From: Mucilaginibacter sp. PPCGB 2223
GTDB lineage: Bacteria > Bacteroidota > Bacteroidia > Sphingobacteriales > Sphingobacteriaceae
Assembly: GCF_001705515.1 (NCBI RefSeq)
Contig: NZ_MDJS01000001.1
Span: 372,001-436,000, forward strand
DNA length: 64,000 nt
Reading direction: 5' to 3'
In this document: positions 39,050 through 48,552 of the stretch, piece after piece
How the letters are laid out: the number at the start of each line of letters is the position of its first letter
How positions within the stretch are numbered: the first letter of the stretch is position 1
Made by a program: the position numbers and the translations under genes
Notes under the pieces: model-generated
Databases searched by the model: none
What the model saw: the letters and a program-made list of their open reading frames with translations, nothing else
What the model was told of the DNA's origin: nothing

Positions 39050-39973
39050 ATGAAAAAGAAAGGTTTTATACCGGTGATGCTGACGCCGTTTAAAGATAAC
39101 GGTACGATAGATTATGATGTTTTAACGCAACTGACGGAGATTTATATCGAAGCCGGGGCAACCGGTTTGTTTGCCAACTGCCTGTCGAGCGAGATGTTTG
39201 AGCTGAGCGATGCCGAGCGTTTACTGGTTATCAAACACGTGATTAAAGTGGCCAACGGCGAAGTACCGGTAGTAGCCACGGGTACTTTTGAAGGTACCGT
39301 TGACCAGCAGGCCGATTTTGTTAAACGGGTAAACGATGCCGGTACGGATGCTGTAATTGCCATCACCGGCGTGTTGGCTGCCGAAAATGAAAGCGAGAAA
39401 GTATTCAATGATCGTGTTTTTGAGCTGTTTGATAAAACAGATAAAATTCCGCTTGGTTTTTACGAATGCCCGGTACCTTATAAGCGTTTAATATCAGCAG
39501 AACAATTAACGGCCTTTGTTAAAACCGGCAGGGTTGTCTATCACAAGGATACTTGCCTCGACCTGGGCATGATCAAACAAAAACTAAAGGCCGGGAAATA
39601 TAACAGCGATTTTGGATTGTATGATGCATACATGGTGCATGCCGTGGAATCGTTGAAGGCTGGATCGGCGGGATTATCGTGTATACAGGGTAACTTCTTC
39701 CCCGAGCTGATTGTTTGGCTTTGCGATAATTACGACAATGCCGGCCTTAAAGCTGAAGTTGACAATGTGCAGCAATTTTTGATCGATAACATGGATGTGA
39801 TGCACAATGTGTACCCTATCATCGCTAAGTACGGCTTAAACAAACGCGGGCTAAAAATATCCACCTTTACGCGCCGTAAAGTGGGCGATTTTTCACCGGC
39901 CATTAAAAGCAGCATTGAGCATTTGTATACCGACTATTCGATACTAAGTAACCGCATCGGCCTGCACAGTTAA
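39050..39973 (+). CDS. DapA-superfamily lyase with altered GTTGE motif
   Basis: This 307-residue TIM-barrel protein keeps the Schiff-base Lys (Lys166 in VVYHKDTCLD) and the catalytic Tyr (Tyr138 in GFYECPVPY). The normally conserved GTTGE motif reads CLSSE at 44-48. In related aldolases the first two Thr/Ser residues bind the keto acid, so the substrate or reaction probably differs from that of the copy at 18591. It lies 2 nt after a symporter gene and likely acts on the compound that carrier imports; Kdo or another 2-keto-3-deoxy acid of pectin is a guess. Its stop codon overlaps that of the convergent AraC gene. Confidence 0.8.
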   Translation: MKKKGFIPVMLTPFKDNGTIDYDVLTQLTEIYIEAGATGLFANCLSSEMFELSDAERLLVIKHVIKVANGEVPVVATGTFEGTVDQQADFVKRVNDAGTDAVIAITGVLAAENESEKVFNDRVFELFDKTDKIPLGFYECPVPYKRLISAEQLTAFVKTGRVVYHKDTCLDLGMIKQKLKAGKYNSDFGLYDAYMVHAVESLKAGSAGLSCIQGNFFPELIVWLCDNYDNAGLKAEVDNVQQFLIDNMDVMHNVYPIIAKYGLNKRGLKISTFTRRKVGDFSPAIKSSIEHLYTDYSILSNRIGLHS

Positions 39974-39982
39974 TTGTGCAGG
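39961..39982. terminator. Hairpin over the overlapping convergent stop codons
   Basis: CCTGCACA (39961-39968) pairs with TGTGCAGG (39975-39982) around GTTAAT. The central TTAA provides the stop codon of both the plus-strand lyase and the minus-strand AraC gene. No long T run follows on either side, so terminator function is possible but unproven. Confidence 0.45.
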
Positions 39983-40842
39983 TATTTGCGTTTGTACTCC
40001 AGCGGCGTCATATTGGTTACTTTTTTAAAGTGGCGATAGAAGTTGGATACATTATTAAAACCGCATTCAAAGCATAACACCTCGGTAGGTAGTTTATCTT
40101 CGATCAAAAACCGGCAGGCGTGGCTGATGCGTATCTCAGTTAAAAAATCCGAATAGGTTTTCTTGGTCATCAGCTTAAAATACCGGCAAAACGAAGTTAC
40201 GCTCAGGTTGCCGATTGATGATATCTCTTCGAGGCTGATCTCTTTTTTATAATTGGCCAAAGTATAGCTGCAAACCTTGTTTAAGCGTATCGTATCCGAT
40301 TCGTTGGATTGATGAAACTCGTTGTGTGAGAGTGTGATTGGCTTAAATTCCTCGGTTTCGGCTAATACTTTAAGGATGGATAGCAGTACGATCACCCGGT
40401 CCATATTCGTAGCCTCCAAAGCCCGGCGCATCAGCGAGGCCAGTTCGGTACGCGCTTTACCTTCGATAACCAAACCGCCCTTAGCCTTTTCAAACAGTTT
40501 TGGCAGCAGGTACATTTCGGGCAGGTTGAGCAGATAGCGCCCCAGGCAATCGGGCAAAAAATGAATAACGATCACTTCGACGTTCAGGTTCGAATCGGGT
40601 TGGAAATATTCCTCTTTACAACGCCAGCAGTGGGGGAGGTTCTCGCCCAGGAGCGTGATTTCGCCGGCCGAAAAGTTGCTGATATTATCACCGATAAAAC
40701 GTACGCCTTCGCCCTTGATTACATAGTGAAGTTCCAGTTCAGGGTGATAGTGCCAGATGCCCCTGAAGGTTGGCAGTATATCGTGCCTTATGCTGAATGA
40801 GTTTTGTGGCTTAACGTCAACCTTTAAAAAATGAGGTTTCAT
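39970..40842 (-). CDS. AraC-family transcriptional regulator with cupin domain
   Basis: The 290-residue protein has an N-terminal cupin-type sensor (WHYHPELELHYVIKGEGVRFIGD, quoted here only as WHYHPELELHY followed by GEGVRFIGD; about 30-55) and a C-terminal double helix-turn-helix (ISLEEISSIGNLSVTSFCRYF, then VLCFECGFNNVSNFYRHFK and PLEYKRKY). It is likely to be a ligand-responsive activator. It is the only minus-strand gene between the catabolic genes and the SusC/SusD operon, and it is divergent from the latter across a 478-bp region with inverted repeats, so it may control that operon. Confidence 0.9.
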   Translation of the reverse strand: MKPHFLKVDVKPQNSFSIRHDILPTFRGIWHYHPELELHYVIKGEGVRFIGDNISNFSAGEITLLGENLPHCWRCKEEYFQPDSNLNVEVIVIHFLPDCLGRYLLNLPEMYLLPKLFEKAKGGLVIEGKARTELASLMRRALEATNMDRVIVLLSILKVLAETEEFKPITLSHNEFHQSNESDTIRLNKVCSYTLANYKKEISLEEISSIGNLSVTSFCRYFKLMTKKTYSDFLTEIRISHACRFLIEDKLPTEVLCFECGFNNVSNFYRHFKKVTNMTPLEYKRKYLHN

Positions 40843-41154
40843 CTCAAAAAAATTTACTAACAGGTTTAATTGGTTCGGGAACGGTGATCCCTATGTTTTC
40901 CGGATGGTAAAAGTAATAAATTATACTTTATTATCTCCAAGCCGGAATGATAAAATCCTACAAAAAAACTAAAAATAGCTTTTTAAAATGTTAACGTAAC
41001 GGTTATGATAAGATTATACAATAAGTTGATAACAATGGGCAATAATGTGCTTATAGTAAAATTGATATTTGTATTGGATAGTTTGAATTTAAACAAATTC
41101 GCTGTACCTGAGATATAAACCAAAGCACATAGCTATACATTTTTGCTTAAAATA

Positions 41155-41183
41155 TTTAGTGTTGGAAATGGATCAACACTAAA
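41155..41183. promoter_or_regulatory. Inverted repeat upstream of the SusC/SusD operon
   Basis: TTTAGTGTTG (41155-41164) and CAACACTAAA (41174-41183) are perfect complements, 10 bp each, with a 9-nt spacer. It may be an operator or an RNA hairpin. No T run follows, so it is not a typical terminator. Confidence 0.4.
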
Positions 41184-41216
41184 AGAGCCCGGCGGTATTC
41201 GGCGGTCATTGCAGTG

Positions 41217-41235
41217 ATAAATTATGATAATTTAT
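41217..41235. promoter_or_regulatory. 19-bp A+T-rich palindrome
   Basis: ATAAATTAT and ATAATTTAT flank a single G, making a perfect 9+1+9 palindrome 85 bp before the DUF3826 start. It could be a regulator site, but A+T-rich palindromes also arise by chance. Confidence 0.3.
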
Positions 41236-41320
41236 TGTGGCGATTATTCAAAATATTATAACGGACGTGCTTCTGAATTATAAAATTATAAACTAATTAC
41301 CGGTCCTGCCGGATATTACA

Positions 41321-42004
41321 ATGAACAAGTTTTTCACCCTCTTTTTAATTGTTACTGTTTTAACTGTACCCGTATTTGCCCAAAAAGGTGGCAACACACC
41401 TGCCGGGCAAGACGCCAATTATGCCCAGGTAATTACGGCCCGGGCTGCCAAAATTGTCGACGCACTCGGCATCAGCGATTCTGTTAAATACAAACGTGTT
41501 CAGGCCATCATTGTTGATCAGTACCGTAGCCTGAGCAGTATACACGATACCCGTAACGCACAGGTAAAAGATATCAAAGCGCAAGCCAGTGCCGATAAAG
41601 ATGCAGCTAACGCTAAAATAAAGTCAATTGACGATGATGTAGATGCCCGGCTTGGCAAGCTGCACAGCGAATATCTGTCTAAATTAAACACAGAACTTAC
41701 TCCGGCGCAAACAGACCAGGTAAAAGATGCCATGACTTATCGCATCATGCCTATCACTTATAAAGCCTATACCGAAGAAGTACTCACCCTCACCGACGTG
41801 CAAAAGGCCCAGATCAAAACCTGGTTGCTTGAAGCGCGCGAACTGGCTATCGATGCCGAATCATCTGATAAAAAACATGCTGTTTTTAATAAATACAAAG
41901 GTCGTATCAATAACTACCTGTCGGCCCAGGGCTACGATATGAAAAAGGAGGGCGAGGAGTGGCAAAAGCGCATCAAAGAAAAAGCCCAGCCTAAAGATAA
42001 CTGA
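41321..42004 (+). CDS. DUF3826 protein, secreted
   Basis: The 227-residue protein has a signal peptide ending in VFAQ and a helical, charged body with heptad-like stretches (ADKDAANAKIKSIDDDVDARL). It ends KGRINNYLSAQGYDMKKEGEEW, a conserved finish of the DUF3826 family, which is regularly found in Bacteroidota polysaccharide loci. The family's function is not established. It is the first gene of the SusC/SusD operon, 61 nt before susC. Confidence 0.8.
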   Translation: MNKFFTLFLIVTVLTVPVFAQKGGNTPAGQDANYAQVITARAAKIVDALGISDSVKYKRVQAIIVDQYRSLSSIHDTRNAQVKDIKAQASADKDAANAKIKSIDDDVDARLGKLHSEYLSKLNTELTPAQTDQVKDAMTYRIMPITYKAYTEEVLTLTDVQKAQIKTWLLEARELAIDAESSDKKHAVFNKYKGRINNYLSAQGYDMKKEGEEWQKRIKEKAQPKDN

Positions 42005-42065
42005 CCAAAATGAGAGCGTAACCAATCAACCATTAACTAAATATGAAACCAAATCCTGAATTATT

Positions 42066-45000
42066 ATGAGAAAACTTTTCCTCTTATTTTTTGTAATGCT
42101 CACGGTAACCATCGCTGCGCATGCTCAAAACAGAACCATTACCGGTGTGGTTACCGGTGAGGGCGAAACAGACCCGCTGATAGGGGTTACCATTACGGTT
42201 AAAGGGAGCTCTGCTGCGACCTCGACCGATGTGAATGGTAAATTCTCTATTATGGTAACCAACTTACAGAATGTAACCATTGGCGCTAAGTTCATTGGCT
42301 TTCAATATCAGGAGATAACCCTGAAACCGGGCGAGACCGTTGCAAACTTTAAGTTGCCTAAATCGACCACCGATCTGGCTGAAGTAGCGGTTGTGGCAAC
42401 AGGTTATGGGACTACCCTGAAAAATAAGTTATTAGGTTCGGTATCCGAAATTAAAGCAGCCGAGATCGAAGACATCCCGGTGGCAAACCTAGGTACCGCG
42501 TTAATGAACAGGGTTGCGGGCGTAAACGTTAGTGTTGCCTCTGGCTCCGGCCGCCCGGGCGCCACAACCACCCTTACTTTACAGGGTGCCTTCGCCGCGT
42601 CTTCTACAGCCGGTATCACTACCGACCCGTTGTATGTAATTGACGGTTTAATAGCACAAAAAAGTGATTTTGATAATTTAGATGCAAGTCTGGTTGAGTC
42701 GATCTCGTTTTTGAAAGATGCTGAAGCGGCTATTTATGGTGCCGCAGCTGATAAAGGCGTGGTTTTGGTAACTACCAAAAAAGGTAAAGTAGGTAAAGCA
42801 CAGATAAGCTATACCGGTTATTTTGGTACCACCAATGCTGCTTCTCTCCCTAAATTGCTGAGCGGGTACCAACTGGCTAAAACCATTAATGACGGTTTGG
42901 AGCTGAGCAATGCCGCTTTGAGTTCGCGGTTTTCGCAAGCCGACCTGGACTTTATCGCGACCAATCCTTACCCAAGCTGGTACAGCCAGTTGTGGCATTC
43001 GTCGCAAGCTATGAGGCATACTATCAACGTAAGCGGCGGCACAGAAAAGGTGACATTTTTTGGTGGTGGCAGTTATTATAATGAAGATTCGAACTTTGGC
43101 AAAACCTCGATCAAAAAATACAATATCCGTTCGGGCATGACCGCGAAGATTAGCGATGAACTTACCGCGTATATCAGCTTAAATACCTCGTATAGTAACG
43201 ATTACCGCAATACCGCAAAATCTGAAAGCTCAGACGCCGAGAACACCACTTTTGGCGCAATTATCCAGGTTCCGGCATGGGTGCCGTTAACTATTAACGG
43301 GTTGCCTGTTTACTGGAACGGGCCGAGCTCTACAGGCGGCGCCTGGAACCCGTCGGCATATTTCGATTCGGGAAGTTATACCACCAGCGCCGCACAGGTT
43401 ATTAACCTTAACTCTTCGCTGGAGTTCAGGCCACATCAGCTTAAGGGCTTAACCGCCAAGGTACAGTTTGGTAAAAACAATTACCTGAGCAATAGTAAAA
43501 ACTATTATCCGCCGTATACCCTTTATACTTTTGCCAATACGGGCCAGAACGGTGCGTTATATACCACCACCCAAACCGGTACCAAATCTATCAGCAACTC
43601 AAACCAGTTGCTTGTGGGCACAGGTTCAACTTCGGAGTATGAGTTAATCGGTTCGTTAGATTACAATCGTACAATTAAAGCTCACACTTTTGATATTTTG
43701 GTAGTTGGTACTCAAAATGAAACCAATGCCACATCGTATAATACCTACCGTACTACCCAGCTAATTCCGGGTGTCGATCAGATGTTTGCTTTCGATCCAA
43801 GCACAACAACCGGTCAAAACATATCAAACTCCGAGAGCGGCAACATAGGTTACGTTTTCAGGGCAAATTATGATTACGCAGGTAAATATTTGTTTCAATT
43901 TATAGACCGTATAGACGGGTCGGCCAATTTTGGCCCGGGCCATCAATGGGGCAGTTCGCCTGCTGCGGCGATCGGCTGGAGGATAAGCGAAGAAAACTTC
44001 TTTAAAAAGAGCCTTTCCAAATACATCAACAGTTTAAAAATAAGGTATAACATTGGTATCACCGGCGACGACCGTGTAAACTCGTTTTTGTATAAATCAA
44101 GATTTACGCCTTACAGCGGTACATCATTATTCGGAACAACGGTTACAAACGGCCTCGATCCGAGCGTGGTTCCAAACCCTGGTATTACCTGGGAGCATAA
44201 CCGGTCGCAAACATTCGGTATCGATGCCACTTTCCTTAACGACAGGTTATCTCTTACCGCCGATATCTGGACCAAGCATTATTACGACGGCCTGATCGAT
44301 CTGGGTAATACCGTGCTTCCGTTAACTTTTGGCAACTCGAGCGCCGTAGTAAACTATAACGAGGCTAACACCTGGGGCGAAACGTTCACTATTGGTTATG
44401 TTGACAGGATAAATAAAGATTGGACCTACAACATTAACGTCAATTTCGGATGGGGCGATAGCCAGGTTACGCAGTCTATGTATTCTTTAGGCGCCCTGGG
44501 TACAGCTACCGAATATCAGAATATCAGCGTAGGCGAGCTGTCGAGCAAATACAGCTCAAGCAATTATGGACTAATTGCAAAAGGTATTATTCGTACCCAA
44601 GCCGATCTGAATGCAATTCTGGCCAAAAACCCCAACTATACCATTGAAGGCAAAACGCCACAGGTAGGCTGGATGGACTTTGTTGATGTGAACGGCGATG
44701 GTAAGATCACCGCCGCACAGGATGAATATCCGATGTACAATAGCTTGTCGCCAAAACTATCAATGGGCTGGACATGGGGCGTAGGCTACAAGACCCTTAA
44801 ACTGAGTGTTAACGGATATCTTCAGTTAGGAGGCAAGGTTACAGTGACCGACAGGAACCCGCCAACCAGCGCTACAGTAAACTCATCAGGTTCATTGAAC
44901 CAGCCTGCTTTCTGGGCCGACCACTGGACGCCGAGCAATCCTGATGCTGCTTATCCGCGTACAGATTCGCCGGATATCTCTGAGAACTCAACGTTCTGGA

Positions 45001-45224
45001 CCCGCAGCGGTACAAGGTTATATATCAACAACGCTACTTTATCATATGCTTTACCTAAATCTATAGCAGACAGGCTGAAAATACCTAACCTGAGGTTCCT
45101 GGTAACCGGTGAAAACTTGTGGAGTATCATTAATCCGTTTGATTATAAGGACGTAAGGACCGCCAATATTCAAACCTATCCGATGCTCAGAACATTCTCA
45201 TTCGGGGTTAATTTAACGCTGTAG
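42066..45224 (+). CDS. susC: SusC-like TonB-dependent outer-membrane transporter
   Basis: The 1052-residue protein has a signal peptide ending in AHAQ, then a carboxypeptidase-regulatory-like domain (RTITGVVTGEGETDPLIGV, about 22-100). A TonB-box-like stretch (EVAVVATGYGT) and the plug domain (SVSEIKAAEIEDIPVANLGTA, DPLYVIDGL) follow, and the rest is a large 22-strand barrel ending FGVNLTL. It imports oligosaccharides across the outer membrane using TonB energy, together with SusD. There is no secretin/STN domain before the plug, so it is not of the ECF sigma/anti-sigma-signalling type. It follows the DUF3826 gene and precedes susD by 22 nt. Confidence 0.97.
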   Translation: MRKLFLLFFVMLTVTIAAHAQNRTITGVVTGEGETDPLIGVTITVKGSSAATSTDVNGKFSIMVTNLQNVTIGAKFIGFQYQEITLKPGETVANFKLPKSTTDLAEVAVVATGYGTTLKNKLLGSVSEIKAAEIEDIPVANLGTALMNRVAGVNVSVASGSGRPGATTTLTLQGAFAASSTAGITTDPLYVIDGLIAQKSDFDNLDASLVESISFLKDAEAAIYGAAADKGVVLVTTKKGKVGKAQISYTGYFGTTNAASLPKLLSGYQLAKTINDGLELSNAALSSRFSQADLDFIATNPYPSWYSQLWHSSQAMRHTINVSGGTEKVTFFGGGSYYNEDSNFGKTSIKKYNIRSGMTAKISDELTAYISLNTSYSNDYRNTAKSESSDAENTTFGAIIQVPAWVPLTINGLPVYWNGPSSTGGAWNPSAYFDSGSYTTSAAQVINLNSSLEFRPHQLKGLTAKVQFGKNNYLSNSKNYYPPYTLYTFANTGQNGALYTTTQTGTKSISNSNQLLVGTGSTSEYELIGSLDYNRTIKAHTFDILVVGTQNETNATSYNTYRTTQLIPGVDQMFAFDPSTTTGQNISNSESGNIGYVFRANYDYAGKYLFQFIDRIDGSANFGPGHQWGSSPAAAIGWRISEENFFKKSLSKYINSLKIRYNIGITGDDRVNSFLYKSRFTPYSGTSLFGTTVTNGLDPSVVPNPGITWEHNRSQTFGIDATFLNDRLSLTADIWTKHYYDGLIDLGNTVLPLTFGNSSAVVNYNEANTWGETFTIGYVDRINKDWTYNINVNFGWGDSQVTQSMYSLGALGTATEYQNISVGELSSKYSSSNYGLIAKGIIRTQADLNAILAKNPNYTIEGKTPQVGWMDFVDVNGDGKITAAQDEYPMYNSLSPKLSMGWTWGVGYKTLKLSVNGYLQLGGKVTVTDRNPPTSATVNSSGSLNQPAFWADHWTPSNPDAAYPRTDSPDISENSTFWTRSGTRLYINNATLSYALPKSIADRLKIPNLRFLVTGENLWSIINPFDYKDVRTANIQTYPMLRTFSFGVNLTL

Positions 45225-45246
45225 TAAATTATTTAAGTAGTTTAAC

Positions 45247-47118
45247 ATGAAAAGAAACTTTATAAAGCAAGCTCAAATAGTATTGATGTTTGCAGCAATA
45301 AGCACGGCATTTATGGCATGTAATAAAAACGTGCTTAATAAATCGGATCTGAACGGTATCGATCCGTCTATCTGGAATACCGAATCGTCGGCCACCGAGT
45401 TTTTAAACGGCACATACGACCTGGTAATGCCTAACTGGCCGTCGCCCGGTTCAATCCATAATACCAGCGATGAGCTGAACAATGCCACAGCATCTATTTT
45501 AAATGGCACCTTAACAGGTGTTGGTAACGAAATCACCGATATTGCCAGCGCCAATAAACAAGCCAACGACCAGTACTGGTGGATATACCGTTGTAACCTG
45601 GCGTTACAGGGCATTAACGGCGGCACCATGTCTGACGATGTTAAGGCGAAACTTAAAGGCCAGTTTTATTTTTTAAGAGGGTACATCTATTTTAACCTCA
45701 TCAGGATATACGGCGGCGTGCCTTTAATTCTGAAGCCACAGGATCCGTCGCAGACAGATTCGCTTTATACCCCAAGAAGCAAAACCAGCGTTTGCGTGAA
45801 ACAAATCTGCGCCGATATGGACTCGGCAGCAGCTATGCTCCCGGCAACCTGGCCCTTATCAACTGATGGCGGCCGTATAACCAGGGCTGTGGCCTCGGCA
45901 TATAAAGGCAAAACGTTGCTTTATTGGGCAAGCCCGCAATTTAACCCCAACGATATTGCCAGTCGCTGGCAGGACGCGTATAATGCATGTAAAGCTGCCT
46001 ACACCCTGGCGCAAACAGACGGATATGCCTTATATCCTTCAACAAGCGGTGGCCTGGGTAACTTGTGGATAGACGAAAGCGCCAACAACAAAGAGCGGAT
46101 GATGTGGCGTACCTTAGATGCCGTTAGCGTTAACCCGACCCATGGTACCAATAATGAAAATATCACCCGCCCGGTTTCTGAAACCACTGGTGGCGGCGGC
46201 AGCAACGAGCCAACCTGGAACCTGGTACAGGCGTTCCCAATGGCAAACGGCTTGCCTATCACCGATCCTAACTCGGGCTACGATGCCGAATTATACTGGC
46301 TAAACCGCGATCCTCGTTTCAATCAGACCATTTCGTACAATGGCCAGATATGGAACCTGAGCAATAAGTCGAACCGCCACGAGTGGACGTACACCGGTTT
46401 TCTGGACGATGTGAGCAAAGCTTCGGTAACCGGGTTTTATTGCCGCAAAATCTGTAATCCTACCATAACTGCATCACAGGCCCCGTTAAACTCAAATACC
46501 GGCGGCGGTAGCGGTATGGATTGGATCGAACTGCGTTTTGCCGAAGTGCTGATGAACTACGCCGAAGCCGCTAACGGTATCGGTAATTTATCTGAGTGCC
46601 AGGGTTTACTTGCAACACTGCGTGCCGCACGCGGCCTTACACAGGGCAGCTATAACTATGGTTTAAGCGTGGTAACCACCCGGTCGGCCATGTTTACCTT
46701 CTTATTAACCGAGCGCGAGATCGAGTTTGCGATGGAAGGCAAACGTTACTGGGACCTGCGCCGTACGCGCCAGTTCGAAAAACTATCGGGTACACAAAGG
46801 TTTGGTATCAAACTGGCGGTAAATTCGCCATACCTGGCCGGTGCCAAACCGGCGAACCCGGTGGCAGGTAAAACTTATATGGACGTTCCTGACGTTACCG
46901 GCGCGAGGGTTTGCGATACCATAAACGTAAATAACAGAACTACGTACCGCAAGTTCTTTACGCCGACTTTCGCAACTATCGAGCCATCAACCGCTCCTGT
47001 TATTAACTATCCGTCGACATATTATTTCTATCCGTTGCCACAAGTGCTGTTGACCTCAAATCCATCAATACAGCAAACAATCGGCTGGCCGGGTGGCACG
47101 TTCGATCCGCTGCAATAA
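45247..47118 (+). CDS. susD: SusD/RagB-like outer-membrane glycan-binding lipoprotein
   Basis: The 623-residue protein has a lipoprotein signal with Cys near residue 25 (AAISTAFMACNKN). The N-terminal helical part has TPR-like repeats with LKGQFYFLRGYIYFNLIRIYGG, cited here as FLRGYIYFNLIRIYGGVPL, and the C-terminal RagB/SusD signature is LTEREIEFAMEGKRYWDLRR. It forms the lid of the SusC channel and binds the glycan at the cell surface. The pair defines the polysaccharide utilisation locus. Confidence 0.96.
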   Translation: MKRNFIKQAQIVLMFAAISTAFMACNKNVLNKSDLNGIDPSIWNTESSATEFLNGTYDLVMPNWPSPGSIHNTSDELNNATASILNGTLTGVGNEITDIASANKQANDQYWWIYRCNLALQGINGGTMSDDVKAKLKGQFYFLRGYIYFNLIRIYGGVPLILKPQDPSQTDSLYTPRSKTSVCVKQICADMDSAAAMLPATWPLSTDGGRITRAVASAYKGKTLLYWASPQFNPNDIASRWQDAYNACKAAYTLAQTDGYALYPSTSGGLGNLWIDESANNKERMMWRTLDAVSVNPTHGTNNENITRPVSETTGGGGSNEPTWNLVQAFPMANGLPITDPNSGYDAELYWLNRDPRFNQTISYNGQIWNLSNKSNRHEWTYTGFLDDVSKASVTGFYCRKICNPTITASQAPLNSNTGGGSGMDWIELRFAEVLMNYAEAANGIGNLSECQGLLATLRAARGLTQGSYNYGLSVVTTRSAMFTFLLTEREIEFAMEGKRYWDLRRTRQFEKLSGTQRFGIKLAVNSPYLAGAKPANPVAGKTYMDVPDVTGARVCDTINVNNRTTYRKFFTPTFATIEPSTAPVINYPSTYYFYPLPQVLLTSNPSIQQTIGWPGGTFDPLQ

Positions 47119-47165
47119 GATAACTGATAAAATATAAATACATAGTGTGTAAGCATTATTAAAGA

Positions 47166-48104
47166 ATGACAACAATGAAAAAAAGATCAATCATATTTTA
47201 TACAGCCATCTTTCTGACAATATTGGCAACAAGTTGCGTTAAGGTGATTGATAAATTTAACAGCAATAACTTAACGGTTACATTTAATAACCAGGGCTCT
47301 TTGTTTTTAACAGGCGATAAAACGGTTAACCCGAAAGACAGCATTAAATTCAGCTACTCGGTTGTTTGCACGCAGCCGATGTCGTACCTGACATTAACAA
47401 AGAACGATACTGAGATATCGCGCGACTCGGTTAAAACCGGCGATAGGATGTCGGCTTCCGGCTTTTTAAAGAAATTAGTGGCCGATACTATACCGGGCCA
47501 ATACGTTTATAAAGTGGTTGCCCGGGACAATACCGGTATCTACCTGGGAGCAAGTAACCCGATCATCGTAACTGTTACCGCCGATTTTAATTATTATACC
47601 AATCAAAGGTTGTACGTTCCGGATACTACGGCAATGACCAATAAATGTTATTATAACGTCGCAAGCCAAACAGCTTACAGCTTTACCGATATCAATTCGG
47701 GTGGCGTTAACAGTAACCTGATCGATTTTGGTTATTTCTGGGATCCTACGATAGCATCGGGAACGACGCCAAAGGGTAACACCATTTATAACCTGGCCAT
47801 GTCGCCTGTACCGAGCCCTATCGCCATGTACAATACAGCCAGTTTTACAAAAAATCTTACCCAGTTTAAAGTAATTACCACACCTACCTGGGCAAATATC
47901 AACTCGGGAGGATTATTGAAAGCCCAGGGGGCAGCTGCCTTTAAAACGGCGTCTGCAAACTCGGTTTCGCAACTTGCTGCGGGCAGCGTAATTTTGTTTA
48001 AAACTGCCGCAGGTAAATATGGCGCCATCAATATTACTTATATCAATGCTGCGTCTCCCTCAAAAACCACTTACATGAATTTTGAGGTGAAACTGGCTAA
48101 CTAA
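47166..48104 (+). CDS. Surface lipoprotein after SusD (putative glycan-binding protein)
   Basis: This 312-residue protein has a lipobox near the N-terminus (TILATSCVKV). ATG 47166 and ATG 47175 are both possible starts, and the second gives MKKRSIIFY. An Ig-like N-terminal half (VNPKDSIKFSYSVV, YVYKVVARDNTG) is followed by a beta-rich C-terminal half with no recognised catalytic motif. Its place directly after susD is that of SusE/SusF-type surface glycan-binding proteins, so a binding role is inferred. A terminator follows at 48125. Confidence 0.65.
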   Translation: MTTMKKRSIIFYTAIFLTILATSCVKVIDKFNSNNLTVTFNNQGSLFLTGDKTVNPKDSIKFSYSVVCTQPMSYLTLTKNDTEISRDSVKTGDRMSASGFLKKLVADTIPGQYVYKVVARDNTGIYLGASNPIIVTVTADFNYYTNQRLYVPDTTAMTNKCYYNVASQTAYSFTDINSGGVNSNLIDFGYFWDPTIASGTTPKGNTIYNLAMSPVPSPIAMYNTASFTKNLTQFKVITTPTWANINSGGLLKAQGAAAFKTASANSVSQLAAGSVILFKTAAGKYGAINITYINAASPSKTTYMNFEVKLAN

Positions 48105-48124
48105 CAGCCGGTTGATCATCTGTC

Positions 48125-48154
48125 AAAAAGGAGAGGCCGGTGCTTCTCCTTTTT
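48125..48154 (+). terminator. Rho-independent terminator after the SusC/SusD/lipoprotein genes
   Basis: AAAAAGGAGA pairs with TCTCCTTTTT around a loop of about 10 nt (GGCCGGTGCT), followed by more Ts. It would separate the binding/transport genes from the enzyme genes downstream. Confidence 0.85.
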
Positions 48155-48552
48155 TGTTTTACATAAAGCCAATTTGTATTATCTGTTGTATGATTTTGAC
48201 AGCTAATCGTACTTGTTTAACTGTGTTTTTGATTTGAATGATTTAAACAAAATATTAAGAAATATGCCAATTTTGTTGTTATTGTAACATCGTTGAGACA
48301 TTGGAGCGTCTACAGGGCGTTTTCGGCCTTAAGATAAAATCGTACTAAAGCTTGTTAATATTCTATATAAAACAGCTATGAATACCGTGCATATTTGAAT
48401 TATAGATAATTTGCTAAACAACCAGTTATACCTATAACCAAAGTGATCTTTATATCGGAAATTAGTTAATGAACCGGTTTTAAACCCAAACATTATGCTG
48501 GTTCAGGATTGTTATTGAGGAATAGGTATAGTCTCTTTTATAGATCAACTAC
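48155..48552. other. Intergenic region upstream of the pectate lyase gene
   Basis: About 400 bp of A+T-rich sequence after the terminator contains no gene. It presumably holds the promoter for the downstream enzyme operon, but I found no convincing TAnnTTTG box. Confidence 0.55.

Larger units (their letters stand above)
40843..41320. other. Divergent regulatory region upstream of the DUF3826-SusC-SusD operon
   Basis: This 478-bp A+T-rich region has no gene. It lies between divergent AraC and DUF3826 genes and should hold both promoters. It contains two inverted repeats, at 41155-41183 and 41217-41235. Confidence 0.65.
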
